Shown here piece after piece: positions 39,594 through 47,629 of a stretch of DNA of 64,000 nucleotides. The stretch lies in NCBI GenBank assembly GCA_023657465.1, contig JAGTJX010000001.1, forward strand, positions 524,358 to 588,357, in the 5' to 3' direction. The stretch is from Lysobacteraceae bacterium. Its GTDB lineage: Bacteria; Bdellovibrionota; UBA1018; JAGTJX01. Both the position numbers and the translations under genes were made by a program. The notes beneath the pieces were generated by a model. That model made no database searches. It had not been told where the DNA came from and was given only the letters and a program-made list of their open reading frames with translations. Position 1 is the first letter of the stretch, and every line of letters begins with the position of its first letter.

Positions 39594-40701
39594 GTTCAGG
39601 CTCAAGGCGGTTGATCGTTATCTTCTCTCGGAGGTCTTCGGACCTTTTGTAGGAGCGACGCTTTTTCTTCTGTTTGTATTTCTGATGTTTCAACTTTTAA
39701 GACTTGCTGAGCTCTTCATTGTTCATGGAGTGGGTTGGGCTGTGCTCATCAAGATGTTTCTCCTTCTTTCTCTCCTTTTCCTTCCTTATTCGATCCCCAT
39801 TGCGTTTCTAGTAGCCATCCTCATGGGCTTCGGACGTTTGTCTTCAGACAGTGAGCTCGTTGCGATGAAGGCGAGTGGTGTGAGTCTCAAGAGAATGACG
39901 ATGCCACTTGTAGCTCTCGTGGGTATTGTCGTCTCTCTCTCATTCGCACTGTCACTTGAATGGGTGCCTACAGCTGAGAAGATCTCTCACGCGCTCATTC
40001 TAAAGATCGGAAACACCAGAGTGGTGAACACCATCAAAGAAGGTACTTTCACGAGTGGATTTTTTGATCTCCTCATCTTCGCAGATAAGGTTGATCCTCA
40101 GTCTAATACTTTAAAGCGCGTATTCATCTACGATGAACGCGAGAATGGCAATCCACTCACAGTCATTGCTGAAGAAGGCGAAATCGTTCCTGTGAGAACG
40201 GAATCAGAGTTTAGCTCTGCAATCCTACTCACGCTTAAGGATGGAAGTATTCATCGCAATGATCTCGATCATGATAGCTATCAAAAGGTCGACTTTGGTT
40301 TTTATAAGTTATTCCTAAAAGTATTCGAAGGTGGCGATTCGTTTTCTCTCAAACCCAAAATGAGAACGATCGGAGAGATTCTGGAGTTCATTAACAAGAA
40401 TGATCCCAAGAGCACTCAGGTACTTGAACTCAAAACTGATCTCTGGAGACGAATTGCGTTCTCGCTGGTGCCGATTTCATTTTTGTTTTTGGGAATAGGA
40501 CTAGGAACAGTGAGAACAAGGTCTGTACGTGCGAGCGCAATCTTTTTAAGCTTCATTCTCACGTTTGCGTTCTGGGTGATGCAGGCACTGGGAACCGTAG
40601 TTGCTCAAAAAGGAGTCATTCCTATTCCTCTCATGATGCTGATTCCGAATGTAGTTCTTCTCTATATAGGTGTGCACTTCTTCAAAAAATCATCCTGGTA
40701 A
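39583..40701 (+). CDS. LptF/LptG family LPS-export permease
   Basis: The fold is that of the LptB2FG exporter: three membrane helices at each end flanking a periplasmic jellyroll. VDRYLLSEVFGPFVGATLFL, YSIPIAFLVAILMGFGRLSS, DSELVAMKASGVSLKRM (coupling helix to LptB) and the C-terminal LLYIGVHFFKK are typical. 372 residues. Only one of the LptF/LptG pair is visible here; the N-terminal sequence leans slightly to LptF, but I leave the symbol empty. It ends at an AT-rich gap convergent with the rodZ-like gene. Confidence 0.9.
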   Translation: MLTKFRLKAVDRYLLSEVFGPFVGATLFLLFVFLMFQLLRLAELFIVHGVGWAVLIKMFLLLSLLFLPYSIPIAFLVAILMGFGRLSSDSELVAMKASGVSLKRMTMPLVALVGIVVSLSFALSLEWVPTAEKISHALILKIGNTRVVNTIKEGTFTSGFFDLLIFADKVDPQSNTLKRVFIYDERENGNPLTVIAEEGEIVPVRTESEFSSAILLTLKDGSIHRNDLDHDSYQKVDFGFYKLFLKVFEGGDSFSLKPKMRTIGEILEFINKNDPKSTQVLELKTDLWRRIAFSLVPISFLFLGIGLGTVRTRSVRASAIFLSFILTFAFWVMQALGTVVAQKGVIPIPLMMLIPNVVLLYIGVHFFKKSSW

Positions 40702-40886
40702 TAGGATTTTCTTGTCATTTTCCTGACGTGACTCTAACAAATTGCTTAATTTCCCTTAGTTTTCAGCTTATTTGTGTATAACTTGTGTAACGTCTATTTA
40801 AAAATGGTCATATAAGTAAAAATATTAAACAATTACATATAGTTATAAATTGTTGATAAGTACGCAAAACACTGTGGATAACAGAC
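40702..40886. promoter_or_regulatory. AT-rich intergenic region with clustered DnaA-box-like sites
   Basis: Between two convergent genes, so no promoter is expected. TGTGTATAA (40773-40781) and TGTGGATAA (40873-40881) are exact reverse complements of the DnaA box TTATNCACA, and TGTTGATAA (40851-40859) is one base off; all face the same way. The 60 bp between the first and last (40795-40850) are almost only A and T. This could be a DnaA-binding or titration site, or part of a replication origin, although no dnaA, dnaN or gidA-type gene is near. Confidence 0.45.
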
Positions 40887-41882
40887 CTATTGAGGATCTG
40901 GGGTTTTGACTAGGGGCTTCACATCAGGGAAAACTTCTTTGTTTTCAAGCCCTTTGGCTTTCTCAAAGCTCATTTTCTCGCTCACTATTGGTGCATATTC
41001 TCGTGTGCGGTATCGAATCTGTGCAGCTTTAGGATTAGAGACTTCGAGCCAGATCTTTTTCTCTGCTTGGATAGCGATCGAGATCCCCTTCTTCAAGATG
41101 TAGGTCATGGTCGGTTTCTCGTCGACTTTATAACGCAGTGTAAAGTCTGCGAGAGATTTGAGAGTGATTTTCTCTTTGCTTGTGGCCTTGAGATCATCGC
41201 CTTTGTTCAGCGGATCTGGCTTCGGTGTTCCGCTTGCTAATGGGCTAGGTGAGGGAGAAGCCGAAGGCTTCGGAAGTTTGGCTGCTAAAGTCGGTTTCGG
41301 AGTTGGTGTTGGCTTCGCAGTAACCACCGGTGCGACTGGTGGTGGAGCAACAATTGGAACCACTGCTTGAGTTACTGCAAGCGCAGGAGCTACAGTTGTA
41401 GTTTCTGCAGTTACAATCTCTCCGCCTAGGCTATCTGTAGGATTTGGTGTCGCTGTGATTTGTTTTAATTTATCGAGATGAGTTCCTCTGCGATGCTTGA
41501 GTGCAGGCTTCAGTACAAGAAGTACGATTCCACCTACGACAACGAATCCTGCCATGACCATCCAAAGCGTGTTGCGACTTTGATCTGCGGCTTTGGTCTC
41601 AAAGGCGTACCCCTTGTGACCTCCATCGTTGGTGGGACGTTCAGTTGATTTGTCGTTTAAATATTTATTGTACTGATTGAGAATCTCTTCGCTGTTGATT
41701 CCAATAAACTTGCAATATGAAGTAACGAATCCGCGAACAAAAGGTTTCGCTGGTAATTCATTGTAGCGATCACCCTCGAGAGATTCGAGTAAACGAATAT
41801 TGATTTTGGTTGCTGATGCGAGTTGTTCGAGAGTAACTCCTTTTTTTTCTCTCTCTGCTCGGAGATGTGCGCCTAAGTTCAA
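40887..41882 (-). CDS. RodZ-like protein (HTH, one membrane segment, DUF4115)
   Basis: Cytoplasmic helix-turn-helix of the RodZ/HTH_25 type (NLGAHLRAEREKKGVTLEQL, residues 2-70, including KPFVRGFVTSYCKFIGI), a membrane segment at about 104-124 (TLWMVMAGFVVVGGIVLLVL), a Thr/Pro/Ala-rich periplasmic linker (about 140-225) and a C-terminal DUF4115-type domain (ISIAIQAEKKIWLEVSNPKA). RodZ ties MreB to the elongation machinery, and mreB occurs at 2.1 kb. 331 residues. ATGA overlap with the upstream TPR lipoprotein gene. Confidence 0.85.
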   Translation of the reverse strand: MNLGAHLRAEREKKGVTLEQLASATKINIRLLESLEGDRYNELPAKPFVRGFVTSYCKFIGINSEEILNQYNKYLNDKSTERPTNDGGHKGYAFETKAADQSRNTLWMVMAGFVVVGGIVLLVLKPALKHRRGTHLDKLKQITATPNPTDSLGGEIVTAETTTVAPALAVTQAVVPIVAPPPVAPVVTAKPTPTPKPTLAAKLPKPSASPSPSPLASGTPKPDPLNKGDDLKATSKEKITLKSLADFTLRYKVDEKPTMTYILKKGISIAIQAEKKIWLEVSNPKAAQIRYRTREYAPIVSEKMSFEKAKGLENKEVFPDVKPLVKTPDPQ

Positions 41883-42658
41883 GGAATATACCTCAGTCTT
41901 TCAACTGCTTGTTCTGATACTTTTGAATCGGGAAAGAGTTTGTTTACTTCCACAAATTTCTCGCGAGCCTTGTCGTATTGTTTGTTGCGAGCGTATACGA
42001 CGCCAATTGCAAACTGAGCTTCAGCGAATCCAGCGCACATTTTCTGAGATGCTTTTTCATAACCCTTGATGGACTTCTCAATGTCACCTTTTTGTAACCA
42101 AATATGTCCCATGTAGTAATGAGCTACGCATGCGTTGAGTGGAGAGTCTTGAATGGCCTTGTTGAAAAAATTTTGTGCAGTAGTGAGGTGGCCTTTTCTG
42201 TAGTGAATGATTCCTAGGCTCGTTGCAGATTTGTAACTCTGACGATAGAGCGGATCTTTAACAGAGAGTAGAAAATGTTTTTCGGCTTCGTCATTCTCAC
42301 CGCGGTCCATGAGAAGTTTACCGAGAGTGTTGTGTCCTTCTGGAGAATTGGGAGCGAACTCTACTGCTTTTCTAGCGGAGCTTAATGCTTGATCCATTTC
42401 TTTCTTTGCGAAGAATGCGAGTGCTTTAGTGTGATGAACGGCTGCGTTTTTTGGATCGAGTTGTTCTGCGTCGAGTGCACTTGCAAGTGCACCTGTAGCA
42501 TCTCCTTCAGCAAGTGCGCTGTTTGCGATGGTGAGAAAAAGAATGGCTTTGTCTGCATCAGTGAGTTGCTGTTTTTTAGGAGCAGTGGTGCAGGAAGATA
42601 AGATGAATGTCAGTGCGGACACAGCAATGACATTCAGGAGCTTGGGGCATTTTTTCAT
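41879..42658 (-). CDS. TPR-repeat lipoprotein (PilF/PilW-like)
   Basis: A lipoprotein signal (MKKCPKLLNVIAVSALTFIL then SSC) with the lipobox cysteine near residue 23 is followed by about five to six TPR units (for example NSPEGHNTLGKLLMDRGEND and CVAHYYMGHIWLQKGDIEKS). 259 residues. The architecture matches PilF/PilW pilotins, which help the type IV pilus secretin reach the outer membrane; no other pilus gene is close, so this is a tentative similarity. It overlaps the rodZ-like gene by 4 bp; the same pilF-rodZ order is found in several proteobacteria. Confidence 0.82.
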   Translation of the reverse strand: MKKCPKLLNVIAVSALTFILSSCTTAPKKQQLTDADKAILFLTIANSALAEGDATGALASALDAEQLDPKNAAVHHTKALAFFAKKEMDQALSSARKAVEFAPNSPEGHNTLGKLLMDRGENDEAEKHFLLSVKDPLYRQSYKSATSLGIIHYRKGHLTTAQNFFNKAIQDSPLNACVAHYYMGHIWLQKGDIEKSIKGYEKASQKMCAGFAEAQFAIGVVYARNKQYDKAREKFVEVNKLFPDSKVSEQAVERLRYIP

Positions 42659-42777
42659 CTAGTGAATAGTATGTAGTGAGATTCAAAAAAAACCAAGGCG
42701 TTCAACGATATAAGTGAGATGGTTTTATTTGACTAAATTAATAAGTCATTATTCCGATATATACTTTGAGGAATCAG

Positions 42778-43638
42778 ATGAATTTCGGTCGTCTTTCACT
42801 AGTAATCGTCAATTCTTTGGCTGTTTTGACAGCTGGATGCAGCTCTACTGAAATCATAGAGCCACTTCCTAAGCTTCCTGAAGTCCCGACCTATGCACAT
42901 GTTGCTCATCCTCAGGGTTACGACCTCACTGATATCAGGCTCTTGTTCTATTCGAAGTTATCGCCGAAGCCAGATGCGCTCAATGGCTGTGAAAGCGAAA
43001 TGCTTAAGCTTCGCACGCTCACTACGAGTATTGACGAGATTACGGGGGGTGCTCGTGAACTTGTGATCAAAGACCCTGTGAAGTATCACTGGTGTTTTTA
43101 TGCAAAAATGCTCGAGGTTTACGACTCGTTAAAATCTAATGAAACTTTTTGGTTAGAAAAACAAAAACGTTTGATGGAAATTTATTTAACACTTGTACCC
43201 ATTGCACGAGCATTCAAAGTTGAATATGGCGATGTCAGATATTTAAGAGCTGCAAGTCGTCAGTACAAACAAATGAGTGAGTGGGTTTTCTATCGCAAAT
43301 TAGACACAACGCCTGACGGAACGATGGAGCTGATGGAAGATGTATCTAATCCGTTCTCCCTCTGGAAAAAGCCTGAAATGGCTCAAGATTCAGTATTAGA
43401 GAAGTATGGAATTTCTAAATCAGAGCCATCACCGATGGGGTTGCCAATGCCTGAGGAGCGCGCTCCGGCAGCTTTGAAGCTCATGAATCCAACAACAGAG
43501 AATGCTCCAAGCGCGCAGCTAGCCGCGCCGAGTGCGCCTGTTGCAACCGCGCCGATCACTGCTCCAATATTAAATGAGTCATCTCTACCTAAAGCACCTG
43601 TTGAAGAACCTGTGTCTGATGTAGTACCCTCGCCTTGA
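42778..43638 (+). CDS. hypothetical lipoprotein
   Basis: No family recognised. The start is the ATG at 42778, with GAGG seven bp upstream; a TTG four codons earlier lacks such a site. A lipobox ends at the cysteine in SLAVLTAGCSS (about residue 21). The middle part is mixed helix with WLEKQKRLMEIYLTLVPIAR, and the C-terminal 80 residues are Pro/Ala-rich (an extended tail that could cross the periplasm). Stop and meaB start overlap (TGATG), so the two are translationally linked, although their functions look unrelated. Confidence 0.75.
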   Translation: MNFGRLSLVIVNSLAVLTAGCSSTEIIEPLPKLPEVPTYAHVAHPQGYDLTDIRLLFYSKLSPKPDALNGCESEMLKLRTLTTSIDEITGGARELVIKDPVKYHWCFYAKMLEVYDSLKSNETFWLEKQKRLMEIYLTLVPIARAFKVEYGDVRYLRAASRQYKQMSEWVFYRKLDTTPDGTMELMEDVSNPFSLWKKPEMAQDSVLEKYGISKSEPSPMGLPMPEERAPAALKLMNPTTENAPSAQLAAPSAPVATAPITAPILNESSLPKAPVEEPVSDVVPSP

Positions 43639-44564
43639 TGAATCTCATTGCTGAAATAAAAAAAGGTAGCAGGCATGCCCTCGCTCGAGTGATCAGCAAA
43701 ATCGAAAATCGCGACGAAGATGTATCAGAGCTCATGAAGACTCTCTATCCAATGACAGGTAAAGCAGAAATTTGGGGGATCACAGGTCCTCCAGGTGCGG
43801 GTAAATCCACTCTCACGGATCGCCTGACTACGGATCTCAGAAAACAAGGCAAGCGCGTTGGGATTGTTTGCGTAGATCCCTCTTCTCCATTCACTGGGGG
43901 AGCGATCTTAGGGGATCGTATTCGCATGCAGAGTCACTATCTCGATGACGGTGTGTTCATTCGCTCTCTGGGAACTCGAGGCAAACATGGGGGACTCTCA
44001 CACGCAACTAAGGAAGTGGTTCTTGCGCTCGATGCAGCTGGATTCGATGTAGTGATTGTAGAGACCGCTGGTGTGGGTCAGACGGAGCTTGAAGTTCTGA
44101 AACTTGCACAGACGGTAATCGTCGTCCTCGTTCCTGAGAGCGGAGATTCGATACAAGTCATGAAGGCCGGTCTCATGGAGATCGCTGATGTATTCGCAGT
44201 GAATAAGTCGGATCGCCCTGAAGCAGATAAGCTGATTAAAGAGCTCATCTCGATGGTTTCGCTCGTAGAGCAACCTCAAGATGCTTGGATCATTCCTGTG
44301 CAGAAGACTGAAGCTACAAAGGATCAGGGAATCACAGGGCTCATCGGTAATATTAAAAAACATCAGACTTACTTAACTCAGAGTGGAAAACGCGCTGATA
44401 AGACCAAAGTTTTCATCAGAAATGAGATTACGGACATCCTAGCTGAGAAACTCGAGAACGAGCTCACGGATGTGTTTGCTTCTCAAAAAGGCAAAGAGAT
44501 TCTAGATCAAGTGGTGAACCGTAAGCTCGATCCTTACGCTGCAGCAGAGAAAATTAAGGACTAG
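43638..44564 (+). CDS. meaB: ArgK/MeaB family G3E GTPase chaperone
   Basis: GTPase that protects and reloads B12-dependent mutases, classically methylmalonyl-CoA mutase. P-loop GITGPPGAGKSTLTDRL, FIRSLGTRGKHGGLS, VIVETAGVGQTELEV (switch II) and base-recognition VNKSDRPEADK are all present, with the C-terminal dimerisation arm after residue 270. About 308 residues. The ATG at 43638 shares its A with the lipoprotein stop. No mutase gene is in the window, so its client is not shown. Confidence 0.93.
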   Translation: MNLIAEIKKGSRHALARVISKIENRDEDVSELMKTLYPMTGKAEIWGITGPPGAGKSTLTDRLTTDLRKQGKRVGIVCVDPSSPFTGGAILGDRIRMQSHYLDDGVFIRSLGTRGKHGGLSHATKEVVLALDAAGFDVVIVETAGVGQTELEVLKLAQTVIVVLVPESGDSIQVMKAGLMEIADVFAVNKSDRPEADKLIKELISMVSLVEQPQDAWIIPVQKTEATKDQGITGLIGNIKKHQTYLTQSGKRADKTKVFIRNEITDILAEKLENELTDVFASQKGKEILDQVVNRKLDPYAAAEKIKD

Positions 44565-44576
44565 GCCTTTTTAACT

Positions 44577-44828
44577 CTATTTGGAAACCCAGTTTTTCAT
44601 GAGTTGAATGATTTGAGTTTGATAGGGAATCCCGTTTGCATCTGATTTGGTTTTGAAGGAGTGAAGTAGGTTTTCTGGAATTCTCAGGCTTATCGCTTTT
44701 GATTTCGATTTTTTTGCTCCAATGAGTTGTTGGAACTGATCCAAGTATTCTACGATTTTTTCTTTCTCTATGGATTCACAGTTCTTTAAGTATTGGCTTG
44801 TAAAGTATTGAATGGGTTTATTTTTCAT
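44577..44828 (-). CDS. ribbon-helix-helix protein, probable antitoxin/repressor
   Basis: 83 residues. The C-terminal half (KAISLRIPENLLHSFKTKSD then IPYQTQIIQLMKNWV) is a CopG/BrnA-type ribbon-helix-helix DNA-binding domain: a short beta strand with alternating S-L-I, then two helices. The N-terminal half is charged and may bind a partner. The start overlaps the end of the nucleotidyltransferase gene by 11 bp. Together with the palindrome at 45293 this is the layout of a self-repressed toxin-antitoxin operon. Function is inferred. Confidence 0.75.
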   Translation of the reverse strand: MKNKPIQYFTSQYLKNCESIEKEKIVEYLDQFQQLIGAKKSKSKAISLRIPENLLHSFKTKSDANGIPYQTQIIQLMKNWVSK

Positions 44829-45291
44829 TACTTTGAATCTCCATGAGTGCTTTGATGTCTTCTAGATCTTGTGGTCTGCCACTTTCTTTTTTCATCTGAA
44901 TGAGAGCGGTGATGTCGATGAGAGAAAGCGAGTGGTGATTGATTTTGATATGTTTAGTTTTTAGTTTATTCACATCATGAGTGATAAGGATGTCGACTTG
45001 CCGTAGCGGGTTTTTTGAATCAAAGAATGACCATGCAATCAGGTTTCTGTTACGGATGTATTCTTCTCTAAAATTAAAAATCTCTTTAGCATTCACGGGT
45101 ATTCTGGATTTGAGGCCTATGGATTCAAGAGCTGCTTCTGCTGCTGTAAGGGACTCCAAAGAGAGTTCAATCACTAGATCGATGTCTACAGTACCTCTGA
45201 CGGCTCCGTGAAGAGCGACTGCATAGCCCCCGACGACAGCGTATTTAATAGATTTTTTGTTAAAAACATCAGCAATTTCATACAAAAACAT
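44818..45291 (-). CDS. nucleotidyltransferase (AbiEii/MNT-like), probable toxin or partner
   Basis: 157 residues of the polymerase-beta-type nucleotidyltransferase fold. VVGGYAVALHGAVRGTVDID holds the GG motif (residues 21-22) and the metal-binding D36-x-D38; D100 in RQVDILITH is a candidate third carboxylate, so the active site looks complete. C-terminal helix with SGRPQDLEDIKAL is typical of the AbiEii/DUF6036-like group. Relatives act as toxins that block tRNA (AbiEii, MenT) or as antitoxins that AMPylate HEPN toxins (MNT). No HEPN gene is adjacent; the partner is an RHH protein. Confidence 0.8.
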   Translation of the reverse strand: MFLYEIADVFNKKSIKYAVVGGYAVALHGAVRGTVDIDLVIELSLESLTAAEAALESIGLKSRIPVNAKEIFNFREEYIRNRNLIAWSFFDSKNPLRQVDILITHDVNKLKTKHIKINHHSLSLIDITALIQMKKESGRPQDLEDIKALMEIQSNEK

Positions 45292-45292
45292 G

Positions 45293-45312
45293 TGTATATA
45301 CTAGTATATACA
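45293..45312. promoter_or_regulatory. 20-bp perfect palindrome at the start of the nucleotidyltransferase/RHH operon
   Basis: TGTATATACTAGTATATACA is a perfect inverted repeat ending one base before the ATG at 45291. It contains the -10-like hexamer TATACT on the minus strand, so a bound repressor would block transcription, and the mRNA would be nearly leaderless. RHH proteins bind such operators. Confidence 0.7.
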
Positions 45313-45359
45313 TGTAGAAAACACAAGATGATCAATGTTAATACCAGACAAAAAAACTC

Positions 45360-45386
45360 TAAAGTAATCTAGTACCCGACCGAAAC
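45360..45386 (+). promoter_or_regulatory. sigma-28 (FliA)-type promoter of flagellin 1
   Basis: TAAAGTAA-N11-ACCGAAAC matches the FliA consensus TAAAGTTT-N11-GCCGATAA at the exact spacing. Transcription would start near 45393, leaving a leader of about 170 nt before the flagellin ATG at 45562. Confidence 0.7.
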
Positions 45387-45561
45387 GGTATATGAATAAC
45401 CGGAGTTATTTAGTCAATCATGGTGGTTGGCTAAGGGCTCTAGTGTAGGGGTACAGCATACACCTACATTTTAACTTAAGAGAAAAAATACCCTCTGTTT
45501 TGGGGTGTCTGGAAACTCGTGTTCCTGGCGCCGTCCAACGCGGAGAGGATGGGGAGTGTAT

Positions 45562-46392
45562 ATGGGTTTAAGAGTAAATACGAATACTCAAGCATTGGCA
45601 GCTCAAAGAGCGTTGATGCATAACGGAGATAATCAAAAAGCTAGTTTAGAAAAATTAGCGTCTGGTACCAGAATCAACAAGTCTGCAGATGATGCTGCAG
45701 GTTTGGCGATTTCTGAAAAAATCAGAGCAAGCACACGTTCGTTGGCTCAAGATATGAGAAACGCAAACGATGGTATTTCACTCATTCAAACCGCTGAAGG
45801 CGCGATGAATGAAGTTGCGAATATCTTAATTCGTTTCCGTGAACTCTCAATTCAAGCTGCTTCAGATACACTGAGCAACGTAGAACGTGGATTCATTGAT
45901 AAAGAAGTTCAGCAATTGAAACAAGAAGTAGATCGTATTTCTGGATCAACTGAATTCAACGGTAAAAAGCTGTTGAACGGTGAGACAGATGTGATCGACA
46001 TTCAAGTGGGTCAATTCGCAACGGAGAACGATCGTTTCCGTTTCGATGCTCAGAAAATTAATTTGACTTCTGATTCATTGGGTGTTGCAGGTATAAATAC
46101 TGAGACCAAAGAAGCAGCTCATGCAAACTTGGAGCAAGTAGATAATGCTATCAAGATTCTGTCTGAAAACAGATCTGAGATGGGTGCTCTCCAAAACAGA
46201 TTGCAATCTACAATCAGCAATTTGTCGATTTATCATGAGAACTTAACCGCAGCTCGTAGCCGAATCTACGATGTGGATGTTGCTTCTGAGACATCCGAAC
46301 TGACCAAAAATAACATTTTGACTCAGTCAACAATATCGGTCCTCAGTCAAGCAAATCAAAATCCAGGTATGGCTCTAAAACTCTTGTCATAA
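45562..46392 (+). CDS. fliC: flagellin 1
   Basis: 276 residues, made only of the conserved D0/D1 ends with almost no variable D2/D3 part, as in Bdellovibrio filaments. N-terminus GLRVNTNTQALAAQRAL, LASGTRINKSADDAAGLAIS, and C-terminal RSRIYDVDVASETSEL ending NPGMALKLLS. The start is at 45562, with GGGGAG nine bp upstream; a start 57 bp earlier adds a Trp/Arg-rich tail unlike any flagellin. About half identical to flagellin 2. Exported by the flagellar type III apparatus with chaperone FliS (52.8 kb). Sigma-28 control is predicted. Confidence 0.95.
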   Translation: MGLRVNTNTQALAAQRALMHNGDNQKASLEKLASGTRINKSADDAAGLAISEKIRASTRSLAQDMRNANDGISLIQTAEGAMNEVANILIRFRELSIQAASDTLSNVERGFIDKEVQQLKQEVDRISGSTEFNGKKLLNGETDVIDIQVGQFATENDRFRFDAQKINLTSDSLGVAGINTETKEAAHANLEQVDNAIKILSENRSEMGALQNRLQSTISNLSIYHENLTAARSRIYDVDVASETSELTKNNILTQSTISVLSQANQNPGMALKLLS

Positions 46393-46413
46393 TATGTCTT
46401 GAGTCTTCTAGTC

Positions 46414-46446
46414 TGCGGTAGCTCCACTTTAAGAGGAGCTACCGCA
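46414..46446. terminator. hairpin after flagellin 1
   Basis: A perfect 12-bp stem (TGCGGTAGCTCC / GGAGCTACCGCA) with a 9-nt loop sits 22 bp after the flagellin 1 stop. There is no T-tract after it, so it may be a 3' stabilising structure or a weak terminator rather than a standard intrinsic terminator. The rest of the 301-bp gap to flagellin 2 holds only the next promoter and leader. Confidence 0.55.
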
Positions 46447-46527
46447 ATGCTAGGAAATTGGGATAGGTTCGTAAGTGTTTGATCTTGATAGACAATATTT
46501 ATGATTGTTAATATTAGACTTAATTGC

Positions 46528-46554
46528 TCAAGTATTCTCAGGACGCACCGATAA
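46528..46554 (+). promoter_or_regulatory. sigma-28 (FliA)-type promoter of flagellin 2
   Basis: TCAAGTAT-N11-ACCGATAA, with seven of eight -10 bases matching GCCGATAA and the correct spacing. The leader to the ATG at 46694 would be about 130 nt and ends in a strong AGGAGG. Confidence 0.8.
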
Positions 46555-46693
46555 GTGTCTTGTAAGAACAGAGGAATGGTTCCTTTGTGATTACAAAATA
46601 ATCTCGGTCTGCTGTACCTGAGATCATGTCGTTTCCCCCACGACTGAAGTTTCTGATTCAGCAGTCTGTTCCTAACACCAGGAGGAACGTATA

Positions 46694-47527
46694 ATGGGTT
46701 TACGTATTAATACGAACGTAGCTGCAATGTCTGCACGCCGCGCTCTTTCTCACACAAGTGAAGATCTCAAAACAAGTTATTCACGTTTATCGAGTGGTAA
46801 CAGAATCACATCTGCAGGCGATGATGCTGCAGGTTTGTCTATATCTGAAAACTTACGCGCTCAAGTTCGCTCAATGAAGCAAGCTGAACGCAATGCTAAC
46901 GACGGAATTTCCTTCGTTCAAGTCGCTGAAGGCGGCATGGGCGAGATCGGAAACATCCTGGTTCGTTTGCGCGAACTTTCAATCCAAGCTGCTTCTGACA
47001 CAGTAGGTGATACAGAACGTGGATTCATCAACCAAGAGTTTCAATCCCTCTTACAAGAAGTGGATCGAATTGCGAATGTCACAACGTTCGGTGGAACCAG
47101 TCTCTTGAACGGCGAAGCCGGTCATGACTTGGAATTCCAAGTCGGTATTCGTAACAACGAAGCTGACCGAATCCTCTTCAAAGTCAGCGAGAACGACCTT
47201 CGTTCTGATTCTCTCGGAGTCTCAGGAATTAGCTCTGAAACAATTGATTCAGCACGATCAGCTCTTGATAATATCGATCAAGGCATGGCGAAAGTCAGTG
47301 AAGCGCGTGCAAAAATGGGTGCAATGCAAAACAAGATGCACTCAACAGTGAACAACTTGCTTATTGCTCGCGAGAACTTAGATCAAGCGAGATCGCGTAT
47401 CGCAGATGCTGACATTGCTGAAGAATCTTCTGAGTTAGTCAGAAACAATATTCTTCAACAAGCAGGTGTGGCTGTGCTCGCTCAAGCGAACCAAGCTCCA
47501 TTCAGCGCTCTGAAGTTAGTAGCATAA
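46694..47527 (+). CDS. fliC: flagellin 2
   Basis: 277 residues of D0/D1 only: GLRINTNVAAMSARRALSHT, SSGNRITSAGDDAAGLSISE at the N-terminus and RSRIADADIAEESSEL to APFSALKLVA at the C-terminus. A clear paralog of flagellin 1, in tandem, with its own sigma-28 promoter and an AGGAGG at a good distance. Multiple flagellins with distinct positions along the filament are known in Bdellovibrio; which role this one has is not shown by sequence. Confidence 0.95.
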   Translation: MGLRINTNVAAMSARRALSHTSEDLKTSYSRLSSGNRITSAGDDAAGLSISENLRAQVRSMKQAERNANDGISFVQVAEGGMGEIGNILVRLRELSIQAASDTVGDTERGFINQEFQSLLQEVDRIANVTTFGGTSLLNGEAGHDLEFQVGIRNNEADRILFKVSENDLRSDSLGVSGISSETIDSARSALDNIDQGMAKVSEARAKMGAMQNKMHSTVNNLLIARENLDQARSRIADADIAEESSELVRNNILQQAGVAVLAQANQAPFSALKLVA

Positions 47528-47584
47528 TTCAGTATATAAAAGGAAACACCCCTTCGCTGTATTGACAGTGCAGATGGTGAATGA

Positions 47585-47629
47585 TGAGCTCAGAATCTTG
47601 CCGAGGGATTCTGGGCTCAGCCCTTTTTT
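47585..47629 (+). terminator. intrinsic terminator after flagellin 2
   Basis: Thirteen-bp arms (TGAGCTCAGAATC, 47585-47597; GATTCTGGGCTCA, 47607-47619) pair with one G-U, followed by CCC and T6-7 (47624 onward). It overlaps the last codons of the convergent minus-strand gene. Confidence 0.85.

Noticed and set aside
41158-41370. Gly-rich 70-codon plus-strand frame
   Set aside because: It is antisense to the Pro/Ala/Thr linker of the rodZ-like gene and is explained by that composition.
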